This document shows positions 14,374 to 28,935 of a stretch of DNA of 64,000 bases, in pieces. Origin of the DNA: Tetrahymena elliotti 4EA (lineage: Eukaryota > Ciliophora > Oligohymenophorea > Hymenostomatida > Tetrahymenidae); assembly GCA_000231825.2 (NCBI GenBank), contig JH720308.1:124001-188000 (forward strand), written 5' to 3'. The notes under the pieces are model-generated. The model had not been told where the DNA came from and did not search any database. It saw only the letters and a list, made by a program, of their open reading frames with translations. The translations under genes and the position numbers were made by a program. Positions within the stretch are counted from its first letter, which is position 1; the number at the start of each line of letters is the position of its first letter.

Positions 14374-16426
14374 TCAACTCTTTTGGATTTTCTTGTACCA
14401 GCCTCCAATTAATGTGTCAAGGAAGGATCTTGTATACTTTCCTTTGCAAATACCCTTCAAGTAAGGTGTGGAGTTCAAAGAACAGTAAACAGATTTATCA
14501 ATAGATTTGTATTTTTTATTTTTATTGCCGCTGTAGTAGTTGTTTTAGAATTTAGTGTAGGTTTAAAGATCATTTCCGATTTGTTCAGATAAAACTTCAA
14601 AACCTTTAAGATCTGATATGTTATTTATACCATATTCACTGTTGAAATCATAAGCAAGTTCAAAGTTAAGCTTGTTGATATCAGTTTCACCCAATTTATT
14701 GTATTTATTAATATCTAATCTGTATTAGAAATAATTGACAGGTAAAAGAGTTTTCTCATCAATTTCAAAAACTCTCAAAGATGGTGAATTGTTGCTGTAG
14801 GTTGTGAGAGAAGGAGTAATAAAAGCAACATTATTAATGGAAGTGCTATTTCTGTCTTTGTAGATTTTGAAGTGATCCTTATGGGTATGTCCATAGAATT
14901 AAGCATTAATGATAGAAGAAAATCTTTAAATCAAAGCATTGTAAACTTCAGACCACTCTTCAGCTAAACTATCAGTAGGAATGTGTCCCATAATAAAAAC
15001 CTATTTAATTAAAAATTTTTTATTCAATTTTTATCATTAAAGAACATTTAAAAAAAATTTTTAATTTATCAGAAAAATTTTGTTGAGAATCTATTAGTTT
15101 TATTTTTTACTTTTTCATTTTATTTTTCAGCAAGAGTGAGGGTTTCTTCTAACCATTTAAGTTAATGACCAGGATCAGTAGGATTTTAGATTAAGAAGAA
15201 ATTACCAGGGTTACCTGCTTGAGTGTTGACAGCAACTATTCTTAACTTTTATCCACCCTTAGTAATAACTGTTGAGTAGTAACCATTTTCCTTGAATTAC
15301 TTAGCAGCTTCAGCACCAATCCAAGATTCCCAAGCTTAAGCAAGTTGAGCTTTCAAATCCTTTTCTCTGTCAGTTTCATAGTCATAAACATTGCAAGGGA
15401 AACTTTCATGATTACCCATGATAGGGAAGACTTTTATTAAAAGATTTATATGAGTTTAAATAATGTTTAATTTAAAGAGAAACAATTTTTTATTAGATAG
15501 TTTTTAATTTAGAGATAATAAAATTTCTGGTAAAAAATTCGATTATTGATTTGATTAATTAAAAAACAAAAAAGCAAATTACTTTTTAAAGTGGGGATTT
15601 CTTGTTTAAAGAGCTATGTAAGTTAAATTGTGGTGTTAATATTTTGTTCTTAGGTCTATTCCCAAATGAAGTGATTAGTGTTATCACCAGTCCAAAGAGC
15701 AAAATCAATTTCTTAAGAAAGATTTCTCTTAATGAAGCTGACATAGGATTCAATGGTTCTGTAAGGTAAATCGCATGGAGCAATAGAACCCCAATAATCA
15801 GCAGTCATACTATTATTAGTTAAAGGAGTAGATTCTTTACGGCAGCATGTAGGTTCAGAGCATTAGGCATAAGATCCGATTTAATATTCCCAATCAAAGT
15901 GAAGATCACTCATGTGAATAATTTTGAATGTGCTATTTAATGATGGTGTCTATCTCTTTCCTTCATGGGAAGTACTATTCTTAAGAATATCGAGAACAAT
16001 GTTTTCAATGTCAACTTTTTCATATACTTCAGGGCAGACTTTAATTAATGGGCAAATAAAGTCAGGATCAAAGTAACGCTTCTAAACATTCTCAACAACA
16101 AAAGGACCCATTTCACCAAAAGCATCTCCACATACGTCATCTCCTAAGATTCCGTATTTAGTACAAAGAGTGCTAACAAGAGATTGGATCTTATCAAATG
16201 ACTTGGAGAAGTCAAATTTTTACAAGTAAGAGAAAACAAGCTTGCAAGGAACACAAGTCAAGACTGATGAAGAGGATAATTCAAGAGAAGATTAAAGAGA
16301 TAGAGATGCTTTTTAAATTCTTTCTGGTAATAATTCGTGAACTGATTAAAGTCCTTGCTTCAATTCAGACTAAAATGAATAGACTGAAGCACACAAAAGA
16401 AGAATAACAAGAATTTGTTTTTTCAT
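14374..16426 (-). CDS. Acid sphingomyelinase-like phosphodiesterase (saposin B + calcineurin-like phosphoesterase)
   Basis: The product probably hydrolyses sphingomyelin or a related phosphodiester in an acidic compartment or outside the cell. ATG is at 16424-16426 and TGA at 14374-14376. Introns at 15431-15582 (152 nt, phase 1) and 15001-15110 (110 nt, phase 0) leave 1,791 nt, 596 residues. Residues 1-18 form a signal peptide (MKKQILVILLLC...). Residues about 55-135 hold a saposin-B domain with six cysteines (C58, C61, C88, C99, C125, C131). The metallophosphoesterase domain follows with metal-ligand motifs HMSDLHFD (about 171-178), TGDN (about 246-249), GNHE (about 286-289), MGHIP and GHTH. 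This domain order is typical of acid sphingomyelinase (SMPD1) and its relatives. It is divergently transcribed from RRP41. Substrate choice between sphingomyelin and nucleotides cannot be decided from sequence; family assignment is secure. Confidence 0.88.
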
Positions 16427-17395
16427 ATTAAATAAACTTATTTTTTATTTTTTGTTTTCTAATTTGTTGTTTATCTTTATTTTTATTTTGATGTATTTAT
16501 TTCAAAGCTACCTTCTGTATGAAATATGTAATTAAAAGACATAATTTCTAACCACCCATAAAAAAAACTCAAAGGATTAACAAATATTTATACTTTATGA
16601 TGTAATAAGTATTCTATTCAATTCTTCTTTTAGAAAAAATTTTTAGAAACAAATCACTTGTTAATATAGAAACTTATTTTGACTTGATTCCTTCCTTGAG
16701 ACCACCAATTTAAAGTACAATTTTAAGTAAATTAAATATTGTAATCATTCTCATAGTAAATTAAAAGTATAAAAAAATTGTTACTATTACTATTCAAATC
16801 TATTGATTTTTCTTCTTTTATAAATCTAAAGTCCTATCATCTTTTTTTAAAGATGGGAAATAATTATTTGAAAAAAATCAATTAAAAATGTCAAAAGAAG
16901 CAATTATGCGATGAAGATTAAGTTAGGTGGGCGATAATCATTTTTTTCGAAAAAATGTGATGAACTTTACATTAATTAAAAACATCTTCATTTTCTTTTG
17001 ACAATTTTTATTTAAAAAAAAATCAAATAAATTAATTAAAAAATGTAAAAGAATTCCTTTTGTTTGATTATCTGTTTTTGATATTTTTTAAAACTATATT
17101 TTGTCTTTAATTATAAATAAATATTTCAATAACAAATTTTAAACAAAAAATTCATTTCAATTCAAAAACAATTTCTTCCATTCGAATTTGAAGAAAAAAA
17201 ATAATCTTAAATTATTATTTTAAAAATTTGAGAGAAAATATAAAATAAATAAATTTTTGCTCTGAATGATTTGAAGATAATTACATTAATTCTTGTTATT
17301 TAGATGTGCTTTATGTATAAAACTAATATCTTTAAAGAGGATTTGTAAATTTTATTTGTATTTAGCTATTGATAGATATCTTAGAATTATCAAAA
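16427..17395. other. Divergent promoter spacer holding a structured element
   Basis: This 969-nt spacer lies between the starts of the sphingomyelinase-like gene (-) and RRP41 (+), so it must hold both promoters. It contains a small hairpin (catcttt/aaagatg, about 16838-16855) and the nested inverted repeat annotated separately at 16889-17003. The rest is A/T-rich. Confidence 0.6.
16889..17003. ncRNA. Candidate structured RNA or small inverted-repeat element
   Basis: An 11-nt perfect inverted repeat (tgtcaaaagaa at 16889-16899, ttcttttgaca at 16993-17003) encloses a second 8-nt pair (atgaagat 16911-16918, atcttcat 16984-16991). Inside that sits a hairpin around 16937-16963 (atcatttttttcg / aaaaaatgtgat). 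The enclosed stretch has a short GC-richer patch (ggtgggcgat), unusual for spacers here, and is followed by T-rich sequence. A TATA-like tataaa lies about 70 nt upstream on the + strand. GTGATGA resembles a snoRNA C box, but no matching D box was found. It could also be a tiny terminal-inverted-repeat element. Strand and class are undetermined. Confidence 0.3.
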
Positions 17396-18363
17396 ATGAA
17401 TTAGGATTTTTTAGTCTTACAAGATTTTAGAGAGGATGGTAGAAAAAAAAATGAACTCCGTAAAGTAGAATGCATATTGGGATTTGATTAGACTGTTGAA
17501 GGGTCTTGCAAATTGATTTAAGGTTTAACTGAAATAGTGTGCTTAATTAAGGGGCCTCATAATGTATTAAATATTGCAGAATATTTAAATCAAAAAAGTT
17601 AAATTATTCCATAAAATATATTAGAAATCAGGAAGAAAAGAATCCGAAGGGTTTTTAAATGTTTAATATAATGTAGCTCCATTCAGTGGAACTGATAGAA
17701 GAAAAGTTTCTAAATTCGATAAGTAAATATTCAATATTTTTGAAAGTTAAATCATCTATCATTTCTATTTATTATCATAATTGTAGAGATTGGAATGAGT
17801 TCACTGAGAACCTAAGAGTCAGTTTTGAAAGTATAATTTTAGCAGAATAATTAGGTTCAGGAGAAATAGATATTATAGTTTCAGTTGTTTAAGCTGATGG
17901 CAGTGCTAAAAGCTCTATTTTTAATGCCATTTCATTAGGTTTAATGGATGCAGGTATAAATGTTAACACATATTAATTAATATGCTTCTTGACATGAAAT
18001 AATATAAATATATAACTTTAAATAAGGTATCCCAATGAAAGATTTCACAATATCTTCCACAGTAATAAGCTTAAATAATGAATTATTATTAGGTAAATTA
18101 AAACTTATTAAAAACTAATTAATTGAATTTTAAACATAGATGCAACCTACTAGGAGTAAAAAAAATCAAGCGCTGAATTGATAATATCTTATTTGCCAAG
18201 AAGTGATTAAGTAGATTTTATGGATATGAAGTCAAGTAAGATTAGTTAGCAAGATACTAAAGAAATATTTAAATTAGCTATTGATGGCTGTAAGTAAATG
18301 TATTAAATATTAAGAGCATTCGTTTTGGAAAGTTCAGTAAAAACTCTTTTAAGTACAAGATGA
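17396..18363 (+). CDS. RRP41: RNA exosome core subunit Rrp41 (RNase PH-like)
   Basis: This is a ring subunit of the eukaryotic exosome, the 3'-5' RNA processing and decay machine of nucleus and cytoplasm. Exons 17396-17563, 17625-17722, 17787-17953, 18027-18092 and 18140-18363 are separated by introns of 61, 64, 73 and 47 nt. They give 723 nt, 240 residues, close to the usual Rrp41 length. Family signatures in order are: REDGRKKNELRK at the N-terminus, GPHN before the first intron, NVQYNVAPFSGTDRRK, EIDIIVSVVQADGSA, LGLMDAGIPMKDF and LLLDATYQE. These match Rrp41/EXOSC4 better than Rrp46 or Mtr3. Like other eukaryotic Rrp41 proteins it is probably structural, not catalytic; that is family knowledge. 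Every splice junction restores a conserved motif, so the model is strong. Confidence 0.86.
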
Positions 18364-19328
18364 TTTAAAAAAATAAAAAATATGAGCAAATAATAAAATT
18401 AATCAATATAAAAAACTTTATTTAGTTCATATTTAGCATATCATTTAGATATTAATATGTTTTTTTAGTTTTCAATAAAACTCTATTGAGAAAATTAAAT
18501 TTTACTTTCACTTACATCTATTTAAATTGATAAAAAAGATATTTTTAAATAAAAGTATGATTATATTATATTCGTGGCTGACCCTTATTACCTTATTTTG
18601 TAGAACAATGATAAAAGTTTATTTAATTTAGATTATTTCTTATTTTGGAATTAATTTTTTACTCAAAGTAGTATGATTGTCTTGAAGATAGTTAATTTAT
18701 TTTTTCACAAAATATTTTATATTAATGGGTATTAACTAGCAGAAATAATTGGCTATTCAGATATAGCAAGCAAGTAATAGGTAAGTGTATTTTTAAGATT
18801 TTAAAGAAGATAATCATAAAGAAATCTTCTTTGAAAAAAATTTCAATTTGAGAAATGTATTTTAATATTTTGATTTTATCATTTTGAAAGAATTTTAAGG
18901 GAATGTAGAAAAGCTTAAAAATTGCATGTAGATTTTTATAAGTGTTTAAAATCAAATAAAATTGAAATTTAAGTAAAATCACTTAAATTGGTGTACAAAC
19001 AAATATGAAAAATCACAAGTATTTAAAAACTTCTAATAAAATAAATTATTTTAAATATTCACAGTTAGTAGGAAGTAAACAAATGTTACTTAAGTAGAAT
19101 GAATTTTTAGCTGTTAAATATGTATTCATATTCATCATAATATCCATATAATAATCAAGTTTTATTTAATATTACTTTTACTAATATAGTGAATGAATTA
19201 TTGAATTTGAGAAGATAGATATTGATTTTTTGATAAAATTCATAATTTTGTAAATTACTAAATAAATATACATTAAATCTTTTCATAAATAAAGTAAGAG
19301 TTAATTAAACAGCTAAATACTTTTAACA
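18364..19328. other. Spacer with possible coding remnants
   Basis: This 965-nt gap separates RRP41 and the Sfi1-like gene, both on +. Apart from the open frame noted separately at 18800-19102, no gene could be assembled. Other partial + frames around 18540-18780 and 19090-19190 look weakly protein-like but do not join by plausible introns. Confidence 0.45.
18800..19102 (+). pseudogene. Possible decayed or unassembled coding fragment
   Basis: One + frame stays open (ciliate code) for 100 codons and ends at TGA 19100-19102. Its composition is protein-like, not spacer-like: mixed charged, aromatic and Cys/Trp residues, including EKLKNCMQIFISVQNQ and HLNWCTNKYEK. It has no ATG near its beginning. 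The nearest upstream open frames are in different phases and are joined only by a GT...AG interval of about 17 nt, too short for an intron. It is either the core of a degraded gene or an exon whose partners I could not place. I do not recognise the family with confidence. Confidence 0.3.
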
Positions 19329-22300
19329 ATGGAAGATAGTTTAGCTTTAAATTAGAAATAATTAAGGTGTAGTGATGATTAAGTGATCACATACAAAATT
19401 ACTGAAATAGGTGAGGAAGATTCATAATTTTCATTGAATTATCAAGATGAAACGTAATTCAAGTTTATAATTTCATTATGTTCTAAATTTATTTACATTA
19501 TTATCAAGCGATATTTAAGACGATAAAAAAGCAATTAAATATGAAAGTCTTCCTTATGCTGGCAAAATTGATCAGACTCAATAAAGCATTTAGCATATAA
19601 ATTAAAGCTATAATAAATATGTGTTATAATAAAACTATCAATAAAACGATGAAGAGGATAATATGAATTTTAGTAAAAACATTTTGAGTTTGCATAATAC
19701 TATAAAAACTAATTAGAGTTAATTAGCAAACTAATCAACAATGCAAAATAATAGATACTCTTCTTAGAATAATTCAGATTATTAAAGCCTTTAAAGGAGA
19801 TACTCTCCAATCAGATACTAAATTGATGCAGAGGAAATAAAATCTAAAAGAAAATCATTAGAGAGGGAAACAATTAGGATGGAAGAAGAAGTTAAGTTTC
19901 TGAAGTAAAATTTGCTCAGTGAACTTTATAAGCAAAAATAATATGAAAATTCGAGACTTTATAATCTCATTTATATACTTTATGTTGCTTCTGAGAGAAA
20001 TAAAAAAACCTTATTGAAGCAGTCTTTCCAAAAGCTAACTAAAATGTATTATTCAGGTGAAGAAAAGGCTGAAGAGGTAATTATTAAAATAAAAAATTAG
20101 TTAAATTTTGTTTTATTTGCATTTTTATTGATTGATTAATATAGGGCACATCAAATATAATCTTTGAAGTTGTTATTCTAATTTTTAACGTATTTATTTT
20201 AATTTCTTATGAATGAAAAAAAAACAAATCAAAAAATTTGTTAGATAGATAGATTAAAATATTCATTTCTAACTTTGTTTTTTTATAATAAAAGTTCTAT
20301 TAGCAAAAGTAATTCTAAAAACTCTATTATATGTGGAACAATTGGAAAAATTACATGTTAGATATTAAAGTTAACACTTTGAGGCAATTAGTTAAATAAA
20401 AGATGATTAACACTGAAAAGGTATATGAGGTATCTTATAATTTACTAACTTTTATATTTATTTTAAATAGTTTTTAATTATTAAATAGAAGCAGTCAGTG
20501 CATTATTATAACAAAAAGTTGAAGGCAAAATCTTTTGCTGGTTGGTTTTATTTCTTTAAAAAAAATAAAGAACTGCTTGCACGTAAACGTTAGAGAGTTA
20601 ATATTCATGAGATCTTTTCAAATTATAATTCAAGAGATTGCTCTCCTATTCGTTCATAAAGTAAAAACAAGTAATCTGACCCTAATATTTATGATGATGA
20701 CATACTTGAGAATAGCAATGGCAGTGCTGAAAAAAAGAATAATTAATCAAATAAAAAGAAATAATAACCTCGTTCTTGTAAAGTATGCAAAGTTTTAGAT
20801 AAGAAAACTAAATAGAAGTGCCTAGGTGATTCATCATGCAAAAATAACTAAAAAAATAAAGAAAATATTGCTAACCAAAGCAACAGTAATAGTGCTTCTA
20901 AGTTAAAATAGAAACTCTTACAGTCTATAAATGTTTAGTAAAATGTAAATTCAAACAAAATTCAAGAAAATAACTATCTACAAAATCAGCCAGAAATCAC
21001 ATAAAAATTAACAGTTAAGTAAGAAAGAAATCCTACAGTGAGTCCTGCAAGCAGATCAGAATTAAATAGCAGAAAACCATCAATTAATGTTAATATTTAT
21101 AACGAACCTTAATTTTTTGATACTAATTAAACCTAAAGTGGTAAGTAAAAAATTCCAAAAGAGAATGGCTACTTATCTCCACAAAGAAAATTATAAGAAG
21201 TTATTGCAAATGCTAAAAATAAAATAATTCAATTCTAAAATTCTGGCAATCCATATAAAGAGTAAAAGAAAAATGGATATTTTCTAAATGAACAAAATGA
21301 AGAATATAATCAAAATCCATTCTTTTATAATAATCCTTAAAATGAAATATTTACTCCTTAATCTCAAAATATTAATAAATTGACTATTGAGCAAACTCTT
21401 ACGAATGATTTAAGTAGTGAAAATATGTTTGCTACTACCCTAAAAAAGAGAAAAAATTTAGATGAAAATGAGTACTACAGTACTGGTAAAATCAAAATAG
21501 GATCTATCTTATCATAGTAAAATAACAGAAATAGAAATTTAGAATTAGGAGATAATAATTCTTAGATACTAAAAGACAGTTCATCTGTTTATTAAAATTA
21601 CTTAAATGTCCAAAAGAATTTAGCTTAATAAAATACATAAGAAATTTATAATTAAATGAGTAATCTTAATAATGGTTATACTACCTAACAATTTAATTCA
21701 TCTCCTAAGTTTAATACATTTAGTGATCACAAAGTGAATTTTGCATAAACTAATAACTATGACTATGATGATTATGAATAAGAAAACTAAGGATATAATA
21801 TCAGAAATCCATAGATTAATTAAAAATAAAATAAGCAATCTCAATAAAATCCAACTACTAATTCTATTGAAAGAAAGGATAAAAAACATCAATCATAAAA
21901 CTCAGCCTAAGGATTTACTACTTTTAAATAACGTTCAAATAGCATAAGTTAATACTGTAAAAATAAACCACAAAACAATGGGAGTCTATACTCATAAATA
22001 ACTTCTAGAAAAAACTCACTTTATTCAAATTAAAAGTAAACTACTACTCGTAAACCTATTTAGACAGATGGATTATAGTTTGTATCATCAAACAGTTAAT
22101 GTAATGAAATTATATCAAACAAAAGTTTTTATCAAGAAACAAGATCAAGTAGTATGAAAAAAAGAAACGATTCATTAGGTAATGGTTTATTAAATTACTT
22201 TAGTCAAACTAAGAGATCAAGCTAAGAAAATAATTCTATAGTTTTTAGCATCTACCATCCCACTAACAGCAAGAATATTAGAAATTTATCTAAATCACCT

Positions 22301-23904
22301 ATTTAGAATCGCTTATAAGAAGATGAGTAGCTTTTAGAAGAATAACAGAATGAGTATAATCCTATTTCATTTGAAAATTCTTTGAGAAAAGACAATAACC
22401 TAAACTTAAGTTTTATTAATGGTAGTAATAACTTGAATAAATCTGGATTTTTAGATAGTTCTCTACACAATAAAATTCTCACTCCAAAAGAATAAGATAA
22501 AAATTTAAGATTAATTGAAAAGAGAGCACAAGAAAGAAAAAAACGTTTAGAAGAATTAAAAAAGAAGTAAAATATTATAGTTTTTTTGAAATAAATTAAA
22601 ATTTATTTTATTTAGATAAATAGAATGGAAAAAGTAAAAAGAGAATGAAGAAAGAATGAATGAAGAAAAGAAGCTTGAAAGAGAAAGAGATTAATACAAA
22701 AAGGAGTACTTAGAGTACTAGGCTATTAAAAAAATCTAGAAAAAGAACAAAAAAACAGCTGAAGAGCTCAAAGAAATTGAACAAAAAAATTCAGAAAAAG
22801 CTGAAAAATTCTTTGAAAAAAGAATTCAAGTAGATAGATATTAATTTTTTACAAGTTTCATTTAAATACAAAAAATCTTTATAAAATTAGAAAATAGCTT
22901 TCTAAATTCTATAAGAGAATCAAGAATGCCATGGAAAGCTAGACATTGCTATAGATTTTTACTAGAAAAACTTTACTAAGAGGGTCTTTAAAGGTCTGGT
23001 GAACTAAACAATAAATGAAAAAGATAGATAAAGGATAAGGGAGCAGTAACAACTTGAGAAAGCAATTAATTTTTACAATTACTAGTAAAAGAAGTAATAT
23101 ATTTTTATATTAATTTGCGCTTTTACCACAATTAAAAAGAAAAAATACTAAAACAAATCTAGAACTAAGAATAAACTAAAATAGTTTGTTATAAAAGCAA
23201 AAATATTTAAATATTTATAAAATAGAAAATGCCTTGGGTCAATTAAGATATTCACATATGAAAGCTTGGTTCAAAAAGAGAATTTTGAGAAGTAAAGAGA
23301 GGAAATTATTTTGAGGACAGCTTTCTAAAAATTATTCTAAAAGCTACCTATTAAGAAAAAGACAGAAATTGATGTGGATAAAGTCATTAAATAATTTAGA
23401 AAGGTTATTATTAATTCTTCAAATTATTAAATTTGACAATTTTTCATTTATTTTTTAATGTCTAAAATACAAAAAAATACAAATCGAAAATTTTAACAAA
23501 AGTGATATTTTATTGGCTGGTTATTTATTGTCACAAAAGGATATTAATTAATTAATAAATTTTGTTATTAAAGTCATGATTAAGATTTAGACAATTTTCA
23601 ACTCTTTATAAAAGAAAAAATTTTTATTATTAATAAATTTCGTACTAATTAATAAATGACACAGCAATATATGCGTAAATAGCTAAATTCTAATAAATTT
23701 AACGGATTATTATGTTTTGTAAATTACGCAAAACGAATTATGCATGACGATAGCAAATGGATTTATAATGTCTTGTAAATTTGCTAAAAATATTTTTAAA
23801 ATAAACTATTTATTTTCCTTCCAATTTTACAATTTTTATTATTTATATTTCAGGTTGTTTTGTTAGAGAGATGTTTCAGAGGCTGGAAAATTATTTGTTA
23901 GTGA
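19329..23904 (+). CDS. Sfi1-like repeat protein with long disordered middle
   Basis: ATG 19329 leads into eight exons: 19329-19453, 19509-20076, 20295-20420, 20471-22566, 22616-22829, 22891-23093, 23226-23403 and 23854-23904. They total 3,561 nt, 1,186 residues. Short aromatic helices of the Sfi1 centrin-binding kind recur: SFQKLTKMYY (about 215), MWNNWKNY (about 247), SFAGWFYFFKK (294-304), RVFKGLVNQ, TAFQKLFQKL and, at the very end, CFRGWKIIC. Between about 310 and 990 the protein is Asn/Gln/Ser-rich. It is followed by a Lys/Glu-rich coiled-coil-like segment (ERKKRLEELKKK). Sfi1 proteins bind centrin along basal bodies or spindle poles. I infer a basal-body or cortical centrin scaffold. The last intron (450 nt, GTTATT donor) is the weak point: without it the protein would end 10 codons after 23403, at TGA 23434-23436. 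The 218-nt second intron might hide a mini-exon. Confidence 0.6.
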
Positions 23905-24900
23905 ACTTAACCTAAACAAATAGAATTACAGTGGTTACTCTAAGTAATTATGAGGATTCTAATTGTTTGTTGTATATACAATTGTCTATCATAAGATTAT
24001 AAAAATTCTTTTGCATTATAAAGTGTTAAAATTTATAAGAATAGCAAGTAGAGCATTTAAAATTGTTTAGTCAGAATTAGATAATTAATAAAAATAAGCA
24101 TATTATATTTGTTTGTATATATTATATAAAATCAATCTGTATTGTACATAAATATTGTTTGCATTATTAACTACATAATAAAATTAATCTTTTCTTTGAT
24201 AAGTGTTAATTTATTTTTTCTTTTTTACTGTAAAGATCCAATTTGTGAGGTGCTTAATTGGATTTATCCTACGTTGATTGTAAATTTGTTTATTTATTTA
24301 TTCATTTTTTAAGAAACAAACAGTCTTTTAGTTTACAATTTATTGACTCAGAAATATAATTTATGAGCTAATAATTAGAATAGTAAAAGAATAAAGTTTA
24401 CCACTTGAGAAAAATTGTCAATTTTAATAATTGCAATTATTACAAAGTAGAATAAACAAATTATTTATTTCCCCATTTACTCACCCTCTTGTATTTTTTG
24501 AATTTGTATGAATTGTAAAAAAAGTTAATGATACAAAAAGAGTTTTCTAAATTTTTCTTTTTTTAAAATTATACTCAGTCTTATGAGAAAGAATGAAGTC
24601 CTTTCTTCAAGGAAAATCTTTGAGATGAGATTGATAATAATAAAATTTTATGATAATTCAATATCTAGGAAGAGAGAAGGAAAGTGTGACAATTAACAAT
24701 ATTTTTTAAATATGCACGCAATAAAAATTCTGTAAAATGCTGGCAGATTGCCAATTTTATAAAGATCGATTTTGACAGGAAGAAATCTATAAATTGGAGC
24801 AATCAAAAAATTTAGATAATTTAATTTAGTTTAATAAAACAAATATTTTTTCAGTTTAAACAACCAAGAGAATAACAGTAACAATAATAAATACTAAGAA
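23905..24900. other. AT-rich spacer upstream of lysyl-tRNA synthetase
   Basis: This 996-nt gap contains the 3' UTR of the Sfi1-like gene and the promoter and leader of the synthetase gene. A run of A/C-rich leader (24860-24900) directly precedes the ATG. No RNA gene or repeat was seen. Confidence 0.6.
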
Positions 24901-27250
<2,350 letters not shown>

Positions 27251-27759
27251 ATGATTTAAATGAATAAAAAGCAAAGCTGATGTTAGCGCCACTAAGCAAA
27301 GCCTTAATTATATTGTATGTATATTAAAATATTAAAATTAATAAATTCTTTTTTAGTTGTTACTTATTGTTTACATAGTACTTAGTTAATTAAATGCGCT
27401 AAATTATTACTTACACATAAAATAGTATAAATTCAATTATTTTCATCAACCACTCCATCCAAAACACTGCTAATTTAAAATGAAAATATCTTATATTCTA
27501 TGAAATATAAGATATTGAAGACATTCAGTTAATTTAATAATAACAAAAAATATATGATATAACTTTAATAAAATTACTCTTCACATACTGTTAAATTGAT
27601 TTTTTTTACAGAGAGAATTCCTCAATTAAAAGAATATAAATGAAAGTTTCTTTCATAATGACCTTGTAAAAGAATATGAAAAAACAAATAATATGGAATT
27701 TAATTTAATATATTTTTAAATTCCTTTCTATTTTATAAATTTAATGCGTTTATTTGGTT
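27251..27759. other. Convergent AT-rich spacer
   Basis: This is the tail-to-tail gap between the lysyl-tRNA synthetase (+) and the first serpin (-). It contains an imperfect inverted sequence around 27487-27514 (atatcttatattctatgaa / atataagatatt), possibly a 3'-end hairpin. Nothing else was recognised. Confidence 0.5.
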
Positions 27760-28935
27760 TCAACCTTACTTCGAAGGATCAGTTACCTTACCCATAAATA
27801 AAATTGTTTCACTAGGACAATGAGTTATCGCATAAATAAAGGGCTTATCAAATATCATATCGAGTTCCATTTTTTCACATTCTATGAATGTAATTGCAGT
27901 AGCAGCTGCAGCCTCAGCTCCTTCTTCATTTACTTCAATCATAGATTTATGATATACATCTGATATTGAGATATTTTTACTAGGATCTATTAGTGAAAAA
28001 TCTGCATTAGATAAAAATGGATTAACTAGTCCCAGCTCATTTAAAATTTTATTTAAAGTAATAGTTTAGGAAGGTTATATCTTGAATTTTGGTAATTTTA
28101 AATTTAAGGTACATATATATTTGTTTTTTCTACCCTCTTATAATTGTTCAAATAAAAATTTTTTTTCAAATTACTCAAGTGGTTGATTTGGTAAAATTAA
28201 TTCCATAAAATATTATCCTCCTTTGTAAGGAATTTAAGCATATGAATAAATTTCATTTTAAAAGTAAAAATACTCATCTTTTCTAGCCATCATATCAATT
28301 TAAATTTTTTATCCATAGTTTTCATATTCTAAATGGAAATCTAATTTCTAAGTCAATTTAGTATCAAATTTTTTAAGCCAATTACCCTTAAAATATATAG
28401 CATTTACTAAAACCATTAAAGTAGATGAACTTAAACTATTAATAGGTAGTAAATCTTTAATCTTTTCTTTAGTTACCTCTGATACCCACTTATTAATTTA
28501 TATTCTCACTTTCTCAAACTCTGAAGCAAAATTCACATTTTGAATCATAGAATCAAAATGTTTACTAACTAATTATTGATACTCTAAACCTAATTAAGGT
28601 AATCCTGAATAAATTTTATTTGCTATTTGAGTTGTTATTCCTATCTAATTTTATTGTAAAATTTTCAAAAGTAATCCAGTACTTTCAGCTAATTAACTCT
28701 AATCACTAAATCCAAGAAGATCTTTGAATTCTTATAAAGTTTATCCCTTTGATCCTAAAGCAGCCATAGCAAGAGCAATAAAAATAGATGTCGGAGAAAA
28801 AATTAGATTTGAAGAGTTTGAAAGCTTTTTATACAGATTAAGTGAAAATTATGAAAAATCTTTTCCAATTTAATTTTTCAGAACTTAACAAACATTTTCA
28901 TTTAACAAAGTTTAATCACTATGTTTGTTACCCAT
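27760..28935 (-). CDS. Intracellular serpin (copy A) with N-myristoylation-type N-terminus
   Basis: The product is a serine-protease-inhibitor fold protein. The single exon has ATG 28933-28935 and TGA 27760-27762, 391 residues, the standard serpin length. Family marks include IFSPTSIFIALAMAALG (helix B), NAIYFKGNW, IPYKGG, the hinge EEGAEAAAATA and the C-terminal DKPFIYAI...GKVTDP. The Ala-rich hinge is the pattern of inhibitory serpins that can insert their reactive loop. By alignment to the hinge the P1 residue would fall on the Cys in FIEC, though the count is approximate. No signal peptide is present. Instead the protein begins MGNKHS, fitting the MGxxxS N-myristoylation consensus, so it may sit on membranes facing the cytosol. 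It is head-to-tail with copy B, 446 nt apart, and clearly a tandem duplicate. Confidence 0.92.

Noticed and set aside
16940..16970. GTGATGA as a C/D-box snoRNA C box
   Set aside because: No D box or canonical terminal stem in the right position was found; kept only as a comment in the candidate RNA entry.
18722..18982. Standard-code - strand frame of 86 codons
   Set aside because: Its hydrophobic AT-driven composition is antisense to a better protein-like + frame (18800-19102), and no family was recognised.
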